Origin: Halomonadaceae bacterium T82-2
GTDB taxonomy: Bacteria; Pseudomonadota; Gammaproteobacteria; Pseudomonadales; Halomonadaceae
DNA: 41,266 nt
Assembly (NCBI GenBank): GCA_001577635.1
Contig: LSBP01000003.1
Location: 1-41,266 of the forward strand
Direction of reading: 5' to 3'
A program made the position numbers and the translations under genes. The number at the start of each line of letters is the position of its first letter. Position 1 is the first letter of the stretch. The notes beneath the pieces are model-generated. The model worked only from the letters and a program-made list of their open reading frames with translations. It was not told the DNA's origin and ran no database searches. Positions 9,317-17,697 of this stretch are shown one piece after another.

Positions 9317-9914
9317 AGGCGATCAGGCCGCCGGGCTGCGACGCTGGGCCGCCGAAATGGCGCCGGCGGCTGACGATGGCGAAGAGGGGGCAGCGCCGGA
9401 AACACCTGCCATGGCGGAGGAAACCGGGACGCCGACCTGGATTGCGGAGACGCTGGTTGAGCTGGCAGCATCTGCGTCCCTGGCGGCCGAGACGGCGCCC
9501 GCGCCCCGCCGGCTGCTGATGGTGCTGGGTCTGCCGGGCGGTGATGAGGCGGATACGCGGCCGGTCAGCGAGGCATTGGTGCGCTGGCAGGCGCAGGGGC
9601 AGCGCTGGGTTGGCGAGGCGGACGACTGGCGCATCGTGCCTACTTCGGTGGACAGCCCCCACCTGCCGGCACTGCTCGACGAGCAGTCGCGCTGGGCGCT
9701 GTGGGTGGGCAACGATGCCGATGCCTTTAGGCGCACCTATCGGCTGCTGAAACGCCTGGCACAGCGAGGCGGTCCGCGTCGCCTGCTGCTGGTGCACCCG
9801 CCGCTGGCCTCGCGAGCCGGGCTGCTGGCCAATCTTCAGCAGGCGGCGGCGAGCTTTTTCGGCTTCGAGTTGTGGATCGTGCCCGTCCGCCGGCGTCGGC
9901 GGCACGGTGCATGA
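9309..9914 (+). CDS. Unknown protein in the flhG/fleN position; possible FlhG remnant without a P-loop
   Basis: The 201-residue product is not a recognisable family member. It sits exactly where polar flagellates carry flhG (fleN), between flhF and fliA, and overlaps flhF by eight bases and flhE by four. FlhG is a MinD-type ATPase, but this protein has no KGGxGKT Walker motif. The first 65 residues are acidic and low in complexity. The last 65, with spaced motifs AFRRTYRLLKRL, RRLLLVHPP and FFGFELWIVPV, resemble by eye the late part of FlhG (TDAY-x-LIK, then a hydrophobic strand ending in N or P, then FL and a terminal VP). I read it as a possible degenerate FlhG remnant or replacement. It could instead be an unrelated Halomonas-type gene. 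No function is claimed. Confidence 0.75.
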   Translation: MSEGDQAAGLRRWAAEMAPAADDGEEGAAPETPAMAEETGTPTWIAETLVELAASASLAAETAPAPRRLLMVLGLPGGDEADTRPVSEALVRWQAQGQRWVGEADDWRIVPTSVDSPHLPALLDEQSRWALWVGNDADAFRRTYRLLKRLAQRGGPRRLLLVHPPLASRAGLLANLQQAAASFFGFELWIVPVRRRRRHGA

Positions 9915-10336
9915 TCGGGGCGCGGCGTACGGCGGCCTGCCTGCTGTTGGTCGGCCTCGGGCTTGCCGGGTCTGCCCTCGGCGCGGGAAGCTGGGTCGGG
10001 CGGGCGCCGGCCGTGAATTTGGGCACGCCCGGGCGTGTGACAGCCGCCGAGCCCATCACGCCCCCGGCGGGGTTGCGACCCGGATTGATAACGTCCGTGT
10101 CCTGGCGTTTCCGAGCGCCACCGGGGCTCCCCGATCTGGAAGCCTGGCTGTGCCACCCACGCCGTTGCCTGCCGCTGACGGCGGCGCGCGGGCGAAGCGA
10201 CGGGCTGCGCGGCCTGCCGGCGCGCGAGCCGCTGACCCTGCATTTTCGCCTGCCGCGCAATGCCCATGCCGGAGCGGTGCGTCTCACGGGGCTCCAGGTG
10301 ATCGTCAACTACCGCGAGCCGCAAAAGGGTAAATAG
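9911..10336 (+). CDS. flhE: FlhE, periplasmic flagellar protein
   Basis: FlhE is a small periplasmic protein of the enteric flhBAE operon; its loss in Salmonella has been linked to proton leak through the export gate. The 141-residue product has a signal peptide (about residues 1-24, cleavage near SALG-A). It shares the family pattern: a W near the mature start, T-x-V-x-W-R-F, W-L-C-x4-C with a cysteine pair, G-L-x-A-x-x-P-L, and the C-terminal VIVNYRE. The start is the ATG at 9911, which overlaps the preceding stop by four bases. Finding flhE downstream of flhF is unusual, because flhF marks polar systems and flhE marks peritrichous enterics. Confidence 0.8.
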   Translation: MIGARRTAACLLLVGLGLAGSALGAGSWVGRAPAVNLGTPGRVTAAEPITPPAGLRPGLITSVSWRFRAPPGLPDLEAWLCHPRRCLPLTAARGRSDGLRGLPAREPLTLHFRLPRNAHAGAVRLTGLQVIVNYREPQKGK

Positions 10337-10363
10337 CCTGATGCCCGGTCGGGTATTCGCCGC

Positions 10364-10391
10364 TTGGTGCCCCCTGCGAGAACGACATAAT
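10364..10391 (+). promoter_or_regulatory. Possible sigma-70 promoter for fliA
   Basis: TTGGTG, 16 bases, then CATAAT, lying 55 bases before the fliA start in the only sizeable gap of the flhBAF-flhE-fliA run. The -10 element is good and the -35 element is weak. This is a sequence match only. Confidence 0.35.
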
Positions 10392-10446
10392 GCCGGTATC
10401 GGTGGCCGATCGGCGCCGCCACTGGCTGCAGGCTGGGAACCGAAGG

Positions 10447-11169
10447 ATGTACACGGCACAAGGTAAAATCGATCAACGGGCCTTGCTGGACCAGTACCTG
10501 CCCGTCGTACGCCGACAGGCGCTGGCGCTTCAGGTCCGCCTGCCGGCCAGCGTCGATCTGGACGATCTCATCCAGGCCGGCATGGTGGGGCTGCTCGATG
10601 CGCTGGGCCGCTACAGCGCCGACCAGGGCGCGAGCCTGGCGACCTATGCCAGCCAGCGGATTCGCGGGGCGATGATCGACGAGTTGCGTAGTCGTGACTG
10701 GGTGCCGCGCAGCGTGCGGCGCAACGCCCGCGAGATCGACGAGACCATCCGCCGGCTCGAGCAGCAGCTGGGTCGCCAGGCCGAGGAGCGGGAAATTGCC
10801 GATGCTCTGGCGCTGGAGGTCGATGAGTATCGCCAGCGTCTGGCCGATACCAACGGCGGTCACCTGATGGGGCTCGACGAGATCATCGAGGAGGGCGGCG
10901 AGCCCGAGGCCGGTGACGGGGCGCCTCAGTCGCCCTTCGAGGCGCTGGCCGATTCGCAGCAGCGTGCGCGACTGGTCGCGGCGATCGAGCAGCTTCCCGA
11001 GCGCGAGAAGCTGCTGCTCGGCCTGTACTATCAGGAAGAACTCAACCTCAAGGAGATCGGCGCGGTCCTCGGGGTCAGTGAGTCCCGGGTCTGCCAGCTT
11101 CACAGTCAGGCGGTGGCACGCCTGCGCAGCCGGCTCAGAGCCGCCGAGGATGCCGAGGACGAGTACTGA
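10447..11169 (+). CDS. fliA: FliA, flagellar sigma-28 factor
   Basis: FliA directs RNA polymerase to late flagellar and chemotaxis genes after FlgM is exported. The product (240 residues from this start) matches enteric FliA closely: region 2 with RLPASVDLDDLIQAG and the segment DELRSRDWVPRSVRRNARE, and region 4 with LPEREKLLLGLYYQEELNLKEIGAVLGVSESRV. The start is the ATG at 10447, giving MYTAQGKID as in E. coli (LYTAEGVMD); an upstream ATG at 10390 would overlap the likely promoter. The gene closes the motility block and faces the end of pqiC 50 bases away. The sigma-28 promoter before cheB is a probable target in this window. Confidence 0.96.
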   Translation: MYTAQGKIDQRALLDQYLPVVRRQALALQVRLPASVDLDDLIQAGMVGLLDALGRYSADQGASLATYASQRIRGAMIDELRSRDWVPRSVRRNAREIDETIRRLEQQLGRQAEEREIADALALEVDEYRQRLADTNGGHLMGLDEIIEEGGEPEAGDGAPQSPFEALADSQQRARLVAAIEQLPEREKLLLGLYYQEELNLKEIGAVLGVSESRVCQLHSQAVARLRSRLRAAEDAEDEY

Positions 11170-11218
11170 ATCGGCCGCCGTATCTTCTGTCTGTTGGTCG
11201 CCTGTCAACTCGAGGCGA

Positions 11219-11863
11219 TCAGTGTGTCTTGGCGGATTCTCCTGCCGTTTTCGTTTCCTGCGCTCCGCCCGGGTGCTGCCACTGGCGTCGGATCTCTTCC
11301 GCGATCCGCTTGGCCACGTTGTTCCAGCTGTCTCCCAGGGCCTTGACCAGTGCCGGGTAGCCATCCTCCTTCAGCACTTCGTCGGTCTGGAAAGGCGTCT
11401 GGCGGCGAATGTCCCCCGCCCCGTCCCGCAGTTGCCACAGTCCTTCGGCGACGGCCCGGCCGTCGTAGCGTCCCTGAAACTGATCGACCTCCACAGAGAG
11501 ATGCCAGGCCGTCTCGGGGCCGGCGCCCTCGAGCACCCGGGTTCCGGGCAGGTTTCGGCTCAGCCGGCGGCGCAGTGCCCGTGCCAGCTGTCGGTCAAGC
11601 GGTTCCGCCCACTGGTGTTGAGTGGCCGCCTGCAATCGTAGAGGGTCCGTCTGCAGCACGATGCCCGGGTCATCGAGATAACGGGCGAGGCGCACGTCAT
11701 CGATGACCAGGGTGTGCTCCACCGGCCCTGACGACGTTTCCGCTGCCGCGTCGCTGTCGCCGGACGGCAGCAGGTAGCGCTGTGTCGTCGGCCCGCCGCC
11801 GGTGGCGCAGCCGGCCAGCAGAGCGCTCAACAGCAGCAGGCAAAGCGGCTTGGTGACTGGCAT
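11219..11863 (-). CDS. pqiC: PqiC, outer-membrane lipoprotein of the Pqi transport system
   Basis: PqiC (YmbA) is a lipoprotein that works with the PqiB needle at the outer membrane. The 214-residue product starts with a lipoprotein signal whose lipobox is LLAGC (residues 16-20 or nearby) and continues with a DUF330/ABC-type transport auxiliary fold, including the typical pattern of VDDVRLARYLD and a C-terminal helix. The ATG at 11863 is preferred over the TTG at 11881: GGAG and AAGGA precede it, and it gives the signal peptide directly. It follows pqiB by 14 bases and is the last gene of the pqiABC operon. It faces fliA tail to tail. Confidence 0.85.
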   Translation of the reverse strand: MPVTKPLCLLLLSALLAGCATGGGPTTQRYLLPSGDSDAAAETSSGPVEHTLVIDDVRLARYLDDPGIVLQTDPLRLQAATQHQWAEPLDRQLARALRRRLSRNLPGTRVLEGAGPETAWHLSVEVDQFQGRYDGRAVAEGLWQLRDGAGDIRRQTPFQTDEVLKEDGYPALVKALGDSWNNVAKRIAEEIRRQWQHPGGAQETKTAGESAKTH

Positions 11864-11877
11864 TCCTTGTCTCCCTG

Positions 11878-13530
11878 TCAACGATCGGCCTTCGGGGCCT
11901 GCGGGATGGGGTCGCTCGCCGGCCGGCGGTCGAAGATCAGCGCGTTGGGCTGCTCCTTGAGGGTTTTCGCCAGTGGTTGCAGGTCCCTGACCAGGCGTTC
12001 GATACCCTTGAGGGTATCGTTGAGCTGGCGGTAGGCCGCGGAGTTCGGCGACAGGCCGTCGAGCGTGGTGCGCAGGTTCTGAAGCGTGCGGTTGAGGTTG
12101 CCGGGGATCTCGCGGGTCGCCGGGTCGTCGAGCATGTCGCGCAGCGCTTCGGCGCTGTGCTGCACCTCCTCCAGGGTGGCCTGCGAGGTGGCCAGGGTCT
12201 GGTCGAGCTTGTGGAGAATCGGCTCCACCTGCAGGGCGTTGAGCTTGTCGAGCAGGTTGGAGACCTTCTGCTCGATCTGCGCGAAGCCGCCGGCGGTGGT
12301 GGGGAAGACCGTCTTGCCCTCGAAGGTTTCCGGCTGGTAGTCGCCGCGCAGTTCCTTGTCGAAGTTGAGGTCCACGAACAGCGCGCCGGTCAGCAGGTTG
12401 CCGGCCTTGAGCGAGGCGCGCAGCCCGTAGTCGAACATGCGCGTGAAGCGTTCGTGCCAGGCCTCGAGATCGATCGGCGCGTCGCTGCCGGCATTCAGCC
12501 GCTGGGGCTCGATGCGGATCAGCACGGGAATGGCGAAGCGCTGGCGGGTGTCGGGCTGGGGGGCGGTGAAACGCCAGGGCACGCTGACCACGGTGCCGAC
12601 GCGTACACCGCGATATTCCACCGGCGAGCCCTTGGACAGTCCGCGTACCGTGTCATCGACCAGCAGCACGTATTCCAGATAGCGGTTGTAGGTCCCCTGC
12701 AGGGCGCTTTCCTCGTCGGGGAAGAGCTGATAGGTGCTGTCCGGCTCGGCCTTGGGGCCGGGCGCCACGTCCTCGGGGATGCCGAAGGTCACACCGCCGC
12801 CGACCACCGCCTCGAGGGATTCCACGTTCAGGCTGACGCCTTCGGAGTCGAGACTGACGTTGATTCCCGACGCCGACCAGAAGCGGGTCGCCTCGGTGAT
12901 CAGCACGTCGTAGGGGGATTCGATGAACAGCCGGTGGTGCATTTCGCGATCCTCGGGATCGAAGGTGGCGTCCTCCACCCGACCCACCGTGAAGCCCTGG
13001 TAGGTGACCGGGTCGCCGACGCGCAGTGAACTGCCCAGCTGGCTGACCAGATTGATGCGGATGCCCTTGGCCCCAGGCGGGGCGACCGGCGGCTGCTCCA
13101 GCACCGTGAAATGGTAGCGGGATTCGTCGCTTTGCCCCGGCTGCAGCTGGATGTAGGCCCCCGATAGCACGGTATTGAGGCCACTGATGCCCTCGCGCCC
13201 GATGCGCGGCTTGACCACCCAGAACTGGGTACCCGCATTGAGCATGCGCTCGGCGTCCTCGCTCATCCGCGCGGTGACCACCGTGTGGGTCAGGTCATCC
13301 GACAGTCGCACACTCTCGACGCGACCGACCTCGACGTTGCGGGTCTTGATCAAGGTCTTGCCGGCCTCGATACCTTCGGCGTTGGGCATCTCTAGGGTGA
13401 TCTGCGGACCGCGGCGGCTGACATTGTCATACACCAGCCACAAGCCCAGCAGCAGCGCGACCAGAGGCACGATCCAGATCGGCGAGATGCGGGACTGGGT
13501 GTGGCGGCGGGCGCGGTGCGCTTCAGGCAT
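11878..13530 (-). CDS. pqiB: PqiB, MCE-domain lipid transport protein
   Basis: PqiB forms a periplasm-spanning needle thought to carry lipids between the membranes. The 550-residue product has one N-terminal membrane anchor (about residues 14-35), three MCE domains (starting near 42, 160 and 285; each with a G-x-x-V-x-Y-x-G-x-x-V-G-x-V type core) and a C-terminal helical region (about 425-530) that would form the central tube. Three MCE domains and this length fit PqiB and not the seven-domain LetB. It overlaps pqiA by eight bases. Residues after 535 are a short polar tail. Confidence 0.93.
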   Translation of the reverse strand: MPEAHRARRHTQSRISPIWIVPLVALLLGLWLVYDNVSRRGPQITLEMPNAEGIEAGKTLIKTRNVEVGRVESVRLSDDLTHTVVTARMSEDAERMLNAGTQFWVVKPRIGREGISGLNTVLSGAYIQLQPGQSDESRYHFTVLEQPPVAPPGAKGIRINLVSQLGSSLRVGDPVTYQGFTVGRVEDATFDPEDREMHHRLFIESPYDVLITEATRFWSASGINVSLDSEGVSLNVESLEAVVGGGVTFGIPEDVAPGPKAEPDSTYQLFPDEESALQGTYNRYLEYVLLVDDTVRGLSKGSPVEYRGVRVGTVVSVPWRFTAPQPDTRQRFAIPVLIRIEPQRLNAGSDAPIDLEAWHERFTRMFDYGLRASLKAGNLLTGALFVDLNFDKELRGDYQPETFEGKTVFPTTAGGFAQIEQKVSNLLDKLNALQVEPILHKLDQTLATSQATLEEVQHSAEALRDMLDDPATREIPGNLNRTLQNLRTTLDGLSPNSAAYRQLNDTLKGIERLVRDLQPLAKTLKEQPNALIFDRRPASDPIPQAPKADR

Positions 13531-14848
13531 GAGAGGCTTCCTTCTCAGGGGGCCGGGGTGCCTGCCACAGCAGGCGCGGATCGAAGCTGATGGCGGCCAG
13601 CATGGTCAGCACGACCACGGCGGCGAAGGCCAGGGCGGCGGGCCCGGGGGTGATCGACATCAGGGCGCCGGCGCGGATCAGGGCGACGAGGATCGCCACC
13701 ACGAAGACGTCGACCATCGACCAGCGACCGATCAGCTCGGTGAGACGATACAGCCGGGTGCGTGTCATGCGAAAGCGCCCGGCGCGATGGCGCAGCGCGT
13801 AGCACAGCCAGCCCAGGGCCAGCAGCTTGCCCACCGGGACCAGCACGCTGGCGACGAAGATCACCAGCGCCACGGGGTACGATCCCATCTGCCAGAGCTG
13901 CACGACGCCGCCGATGATGGTCGAGGGGTGGGCCTCGCCCAGGTGCGTGGTGATCATGATCGGGTAGAGATTGGCCGGCAGGTACATGAACGATGCAGCG
14001 ATGATCAGCGCCCAGGTGCGCTGCAGGCTGTGAGGCAGCCGGGCATGCAGGCGCTCCCCGCAACGCTGGCAGCGGCCGCGCCCCTGTTCATCGAGGCGAT
14101 TGACCAGCCCGCAGGTGGGGCAGCCCGCCAGACCCTGCTCGGCGGCCGTGGCCCCGGTACGGCTGTGGGCCGGAGCCAGCGGCTCGCCGGTCAGCGAGAA
14201 CCACATCCAATCGCGGTCCAGTGACAGGGTGGTCAGCAGCAACAGCAGCGCGAAGGCGCAGAAGGCCCAGAAAGCGACCCCCAGGCTGATCGCGGCAAGG
14301 CTGGCGACCTTGATCAGGCTGACCAGCGCGCCGACGATGAACACGTCAGCCATCATCCACGGGTGCATGTGTTCCAGCGAGCGGGCGATGGTGCGGCTCA
14401 GGGGCAGGGGGTGTCGGCGCAGCAGGCCGATCTGCAGCCAGATCACGCTGCACAGATACAGCGCCGGCAGCACGGCGATGGTGAGCATGACGGCGATCGC
14501 CACCAGCGGCTGATGAAAGTGCACCAGGCTCGCGGCCGTATCGTAGAGCTCGATGCGATTGCCGACGCCGCTGATCTCGAAGCTGATGAAAGGGAAGCCC
14601 AGCGCCAGGGCGAGCGCCACCAGCGCGGCCATGGCCAGGGCCAGGCTGCGCTGGGCCGGCTGGGCGTGGCGGGTGACCAGGGTGTGACCACAACGCGGGC
14701 AGTCGGCCCGCTCGCCCGGACGCAGCGGCGGCAGCGCCACCAGCCAGTCGCACTCGTGGCAGACGCGCAGGCGCCGCCGCGTCCTCGGTGGCGGCGCGAG
14801 CGGCAGGCGGGGGGTGGCCGGCGAGGGCGTCCGAGGCATCACCGGCAT
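13523..14848 (-). CDS. pqiA: PqiA, inner-membrane partner of PqiB
   Basis: PqiA is an integral inner-membrane protein paired with the MCE protein PqiB. The 441-residue product has two tandem PqiA domains, each with a cysteine zinc-ribbon (CHECD and CPRCG near 30-55; CPTCG and CQRCG near 240-265) followed by four membrane segments. Family signatures FPFISFEISG and ASFMYLPANLYPIM are visible. The first codon at 14848 gives MPVMPRT; an internal ATG three residues later is equally plausible. It is the first gene of pqiABC. In enterics this operon is induced by redox-cycling drugs through SoxRS; I see no clear SoxS box here. Confidence 0.92.
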   Translation of the reverse strand: MPVMPRTPSPATPRLPLAPPPRTRRRLRVCHECDWLVALPPLRPGERADCPRCGHTLVTRHAQPAQRSLALAMAALVALALALGFPFISFEISGVGNRIELYDTAASLVHFHQPLVAIAVMLTIAVLPALYLCSVIWLQIGLLRRHPLPLSRTIARSLEHMHPWMMADVFIVGALVSLIKVASLAAISLGVAFWAFCAFALLLLLTTLSLDRDWMWFSLTGEPLAPAHSRTGATAAEQGLAGCPTCGLVNRLDEQGRGRCQRCGERLHARLPHSLQRTWALIIAASFMYLPANLYPIMITTHLGEAHPSTIIGGVVQLWQMGSYPVALVIFVASVLVPVGKLLALGWLCYALRHRAGRFRMTRTRLYRLTELIGRWSMVDVFVVAILVALIRAGALMSITPGPAALAFAAVVVLTMLAAISFDPRLLWQAPRPPEKEASHA

Positions 14849-15010
14849 GCAAGAGGTGCATTGGACATGTGGCTAGTGTAACCCTTTCAAGTCACGGGTC
14901 GAACACCGTTTCGTGCCCCCGCGGCTGGCCGCCGCGGTTGATCTTGGGCATCATGCGGCGTGCCGAAGCCGTTTCGGCTTCGATGGATCATGAATCAAGG
15001 GAGTCTACAC

Positions 15011-15985
15011 GTGCTATTGGCAATCGCAGCCATTCTCGCCGGTCTCGTGCTGCTGGTCTGGAGCGCCGATCGCTTCATCGACGGTGCGGCGGCCACGGCC
15101 GCTCACCTGGGCGTGCCCTCGTTGCTGATCGGTATCCTGATCATCGGTTTCGGCACCTCGGCGCCGGAGATGATGGTCTCGGCGCTGGCGGCGCTGGATG
15201 GTAATCCCGGGCTGGCGCTGGGCAACGCCTACGGGTCCAACATTGCCAATATCGGCCTGATTCTGGGGGTGGTGGCCCTGGTCAGCCCCCTGGCCGTGCA
15301 TTCCCAGGTCATCCGCCAGGAATTGCCGCTGCTGGGCGTGGCCACCCTGATCGCCGGTGCGTTGCTGCTGAACGGCACGATTTCGCGGTGGGATGGCGTG
15401 CTGCTGCTGGTCATGCTGGCCGGGGTGATGACACTGAGCGTGGTTCGTGCCCGCCGGCAGGGCCGGGACGCGCTCGGCGCCAACACCCAGGAGAGCATGG
15501 CCGAACACCCCATGTCGCTGCGTGCCGGCATTGTCTGGACGCTGGTTGGCCTGCTGCTGTTGATCGTCAGTTCGCGGCTGCTGGTGTGGGGGGCGGTCTA
15601 CGTGGCCCAGGCCTTCGGTGTCAGCGACCTGATCATCGGCCTCACCATCGTGGCGCTGGGCACCTCGCTGCCGGAACTGGCCTCGTCGATCGCCGCCGTG
15701 CGCAAGAACGAGCACGACCTGGTGCTGGGCAATGTGGTGGGCTCCAACCTGTTCAACCTGCTGGCGGTGGTAGGCCTGGCGGCGGTGATCAAGCCGATCG
15801 GCGTCGATGCCGAGGTGCTGGTTCGCGACTGGCCGGTGATGGCGGTGCTGACGCTGGCCCTGCTGATCTTCGGTATCGGCGTGCGCGGGCAGGGGCGCAT
15901 CAATCGGCTCGAGGCGCTCACGCTGCTGCTGGCCTACCTCGGCTACAACGCTTATCTGGTCAACACCCTCGTCACCGCGATCTGA
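15011..15985 (+). CDS. yrbG: YrbG-type sodium/calcium exchanger family protein
   Basis: A member of the cation/calcium antiporter family, expected to exchange calcium for sodium or protons across the inner membrane. The 324-residue product has about ten membrane segments and the two inverted alpha repeats: GFGTSAPEMMVS with GNAYGSNIANIG in the first half, and ALGTSLPELASS with GNVVGSNLFNLL in the second. These carry the ion-binding acidic residues. The start is GTG at 15011, with AAGGGAG eight bases upstream; this gives MLLAIA, as in E. coli YrbG (MLLATA). An ATG at 14990 is less likely. It stands alone between pqiABC and the cyd genes. Confidence 0.9.
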   Translation: MLLAIAAILAGLVLLVWSADRFIDGAAATAAHLGVPSLLIGILIIGFGTSAPEMMVSALAALDGNPGLALGNAYGSNIANIGLILGVVALVSPLAVHSQVIRQELPLLGVATLIAGALLLNGTISRWDGVLLLVMLAGVMTLSVVRARRQGRDALGANTQESMAEHPMSLRAGIVWTLVGLLLLIVSSRLLVWGAVYVAQAFGVSDLIIGLTIVALGTSLPELASSIAAVRKNEHDLVLGNVVGSNLFNLLAVVGLAAVIKPIGVDAEVLVRDWPVMAVLTLALLIFGIGVRGQGRINRLEALTLLLAYLGYNAYLVNTLVTAI

Positions 15986-16025
15986 GCGTTTGCGGGGAGC
16001 GCTCATTCCCCACGATACCCACCAT

Positions 16026-16048
16026 GGCTCCCGGTCCGGCCGGGAGCC
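16026..16048. other. Strong hairpin after the exchanger gene
   Basis: Perfect nine-base arms GGCTCCCGG and CCGGGAGCC surround the loop TCCGG, 40 bases after the exchanger stop. No run of T follows on either strand, so it may be a 3' end stabiliser or a non-canonical terminator. A smaller repeat with arms CATGCC and GGCATG lies at 16095-16111. Nothing else is recognised in 15986-16281; no FNR/ANR-type box is seen before cydA. Confidence 0.45.
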
Positions 16049-16281
16049 TCATGCGGCAACATGCCCCATCCGGGTGCGGCAACGCGCCCCATTCCATGCC
16101 TTAAGGGCATGCCACGGCGGGCGTATGATGATGGTCGAGCTTGCCTGGCTCGCGGGACGGGAGCGTCTACGCTGACAGGCAATGGTGAATCGTGAATGCC
16201 TGCGCGACGGCCAAGCGGCCCGAGAGACAACCAGCTTCGCAGCGACGATGATCCAGGCCCTGACTTCATCGAGGTATCGTC

Positions 16282-17694
16282 ATGGAACTAGATCCGATCC
16301 TGCTGTCGCGATTGCAATTCGCATTCGTGGTGTCCTTCCACGCCATCTTCCCGGTCTTCACCATCGGGTTGGCCTCCTATCTGGCCCTGCTCTACGGGCT
16401 GTTCGTCAAGACCGGCAATCCTGCCTGGGAGCGCCTCGCCGAGTTCTGGACCAAGGTGTTCGCGGTGGTCTTCGGCATGGGGGTGGTCTCGGGCATCGTC
16501 ATGTCGTTTCAGTTCGGTACCAACTGGAGCAACTTCGCCCAGGCCACGTCGAACTTCCTGGGACCGATGCTCAGCTACGAGGTGATCACCGCGTTCTTCC
16601 TCGAGGCCGGTTTCCTCGGCGTGCTGCTGTTCGGTCGTCATCGGGTGTCGCCCAAGGTCCACCTGTTCGCGGCGATCATGGTGGCGATCGGCACGCTGAT
16701 CTCGGCGTTCTGGATCCTGGCCACCAACAGCTGGATGCAGACCCCGGCCGGCGTCGAGTACCGGGACGGCGTCTTCCATGTCACCTCCTGGCTGGAGGCG
16801 ATCTTCAACCCGTCGTTCCCGTATCGCCTGGCCCACATGGTCATCGCCTCCTTCCTGACCGGCGGTTTCGTGGTGGCCGGGGTAAGTGCCTGGTACCTGC
16901 TGCGCGGTCACGATGTCGAGGCCAACCGCAAGGCGCTGTCGATGTCGCTGTGGCTGCTGCTGATCGCCGCGCCGGTGCAGGCCGTGGTGGGCGACATGCA
17001 CGGGCTCAACACCCTGGAGCATCAGCCCACCAAGGTGGCGGCCATGGAAGCCAACTGGGAGCGCGAGTCCGGCGTGCCGCTGCTGCTGTTCGCGCTGCCC
17101 GACAAGAGCACCCAGAGCAACGACTTCGAGATCGGTATTCCGCATCTGGCGAGCCTGATCCTCACCCACGAATGGAACGGCGAGGTCCCCGGGCTGCGCG
17201 AGGCACCGGCCGACGAGCAGCCACCGGTCTGGATCACCTTCTTCTCGTTCCGCGTCATGGTCGGGCTGGGGCTGCTGATGATCGTCTTCGCCGTGGCCGG
17301 TCTGTTGCTGCGTCGCGGCGGGCGCCTGTACACCAGCCGGCCCTTCCTGCAGGGCCTGCGCCTGATGAGCGTGGCGCCGTTCATCGCGGTGCTGGCGGGC
17401 TGGTTCGTCACCGAGACGGGGCGTGCCCCCTGGCTGGTCTACGGCATGATGACCCAGGCTGAGGCGGTCACGCCGTCGCTGACCGGCGGCATGGCGCTGT
17501 TCACGCTGATCGGCTATGTGGCCGTCTACGCCGTGGTGTTCTATGCCGGCGTCTACTACCTCACCCGGGTGATTCGCCAGGGCATGACCGAGGAGGGCGA
17601 GGTCGAGGACGTTGAGCGGGCCATGCGCCCGCTGTCCGCGTCCCACGTGCCCTATGACGACGACTTCCGCGACGGCTACACCACCAGGAGCTGA
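16282..17694 (+). CDS. cydA: CydA/CioA, quinol oxidase subunit I (short Q-loop)
   Basis: Subunit I of the bd-type terminal oxidase, which oxidises quinol and reduces oxygen to water in the inner membrane. The 470-residue product carries the haem-ligand regions: SFHAIFP near residue 20 (b595 ligand), YRLAHM near 180-186 and the GRAPWLVYGMM segment. The Q-loop after GLNTLEHQPTKVAA is short, and the protein is about 50 residues shorter than E. coli CydA, both features of cyanide-insensitive CioA-type oxidases. cydB follows after three bases. Whether it is really cyanide-insensitive cannot be read from sequence. Confidence 0.95.
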   Translation: MELDPILLSRLQFAFVVSFHAIFPVFTIGLASYLALLYGLFVKTGNPAWERLAEFWTKVFAVVFGMGVVSGIVMSFQFGTNWSNFAQATSNFLGPMLSYEVITAFFLEAGFLGVLLFGRHRVSPKVHLFAAIMVAIGTLISAFWILATNSWMQTPAGVEYRDGVFHVTSWLEAIFNPSFPYRLAHMVIASFLTGGFVVAGVSAWYLLRGHDVEANRKALSMSLWLLLIAAPVQAVVGDMHGLNTLEHQPTKVAAMEANWERESGVPLLLFALPDKSTQSNDFEIGIPHLASLILTHEWNGEVPGLREAPADEQPPVWITFFSFRVMVGLGLLMIVFAVAGLLLRRGGRLYTSRPFLQGLRLMSVAPFIAVLAGWFVTETGRAPWLVYGMMTQAEAVTPSLTGGMALFTLIGYVAVYAVVFYAGVYYLTRVIRQGMTEEGEVEDVERAMRPLSASHVPYDDDFRDGYTTRS

Positions 17695-17697
17695 CCC

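Noticed and set aside
15990-16175. Small plus-strand frame between the exchanger gene and cydA
   Set aside because: It runs through the hairpins, has no ribosome-binding site and an unusual composition for a protein.
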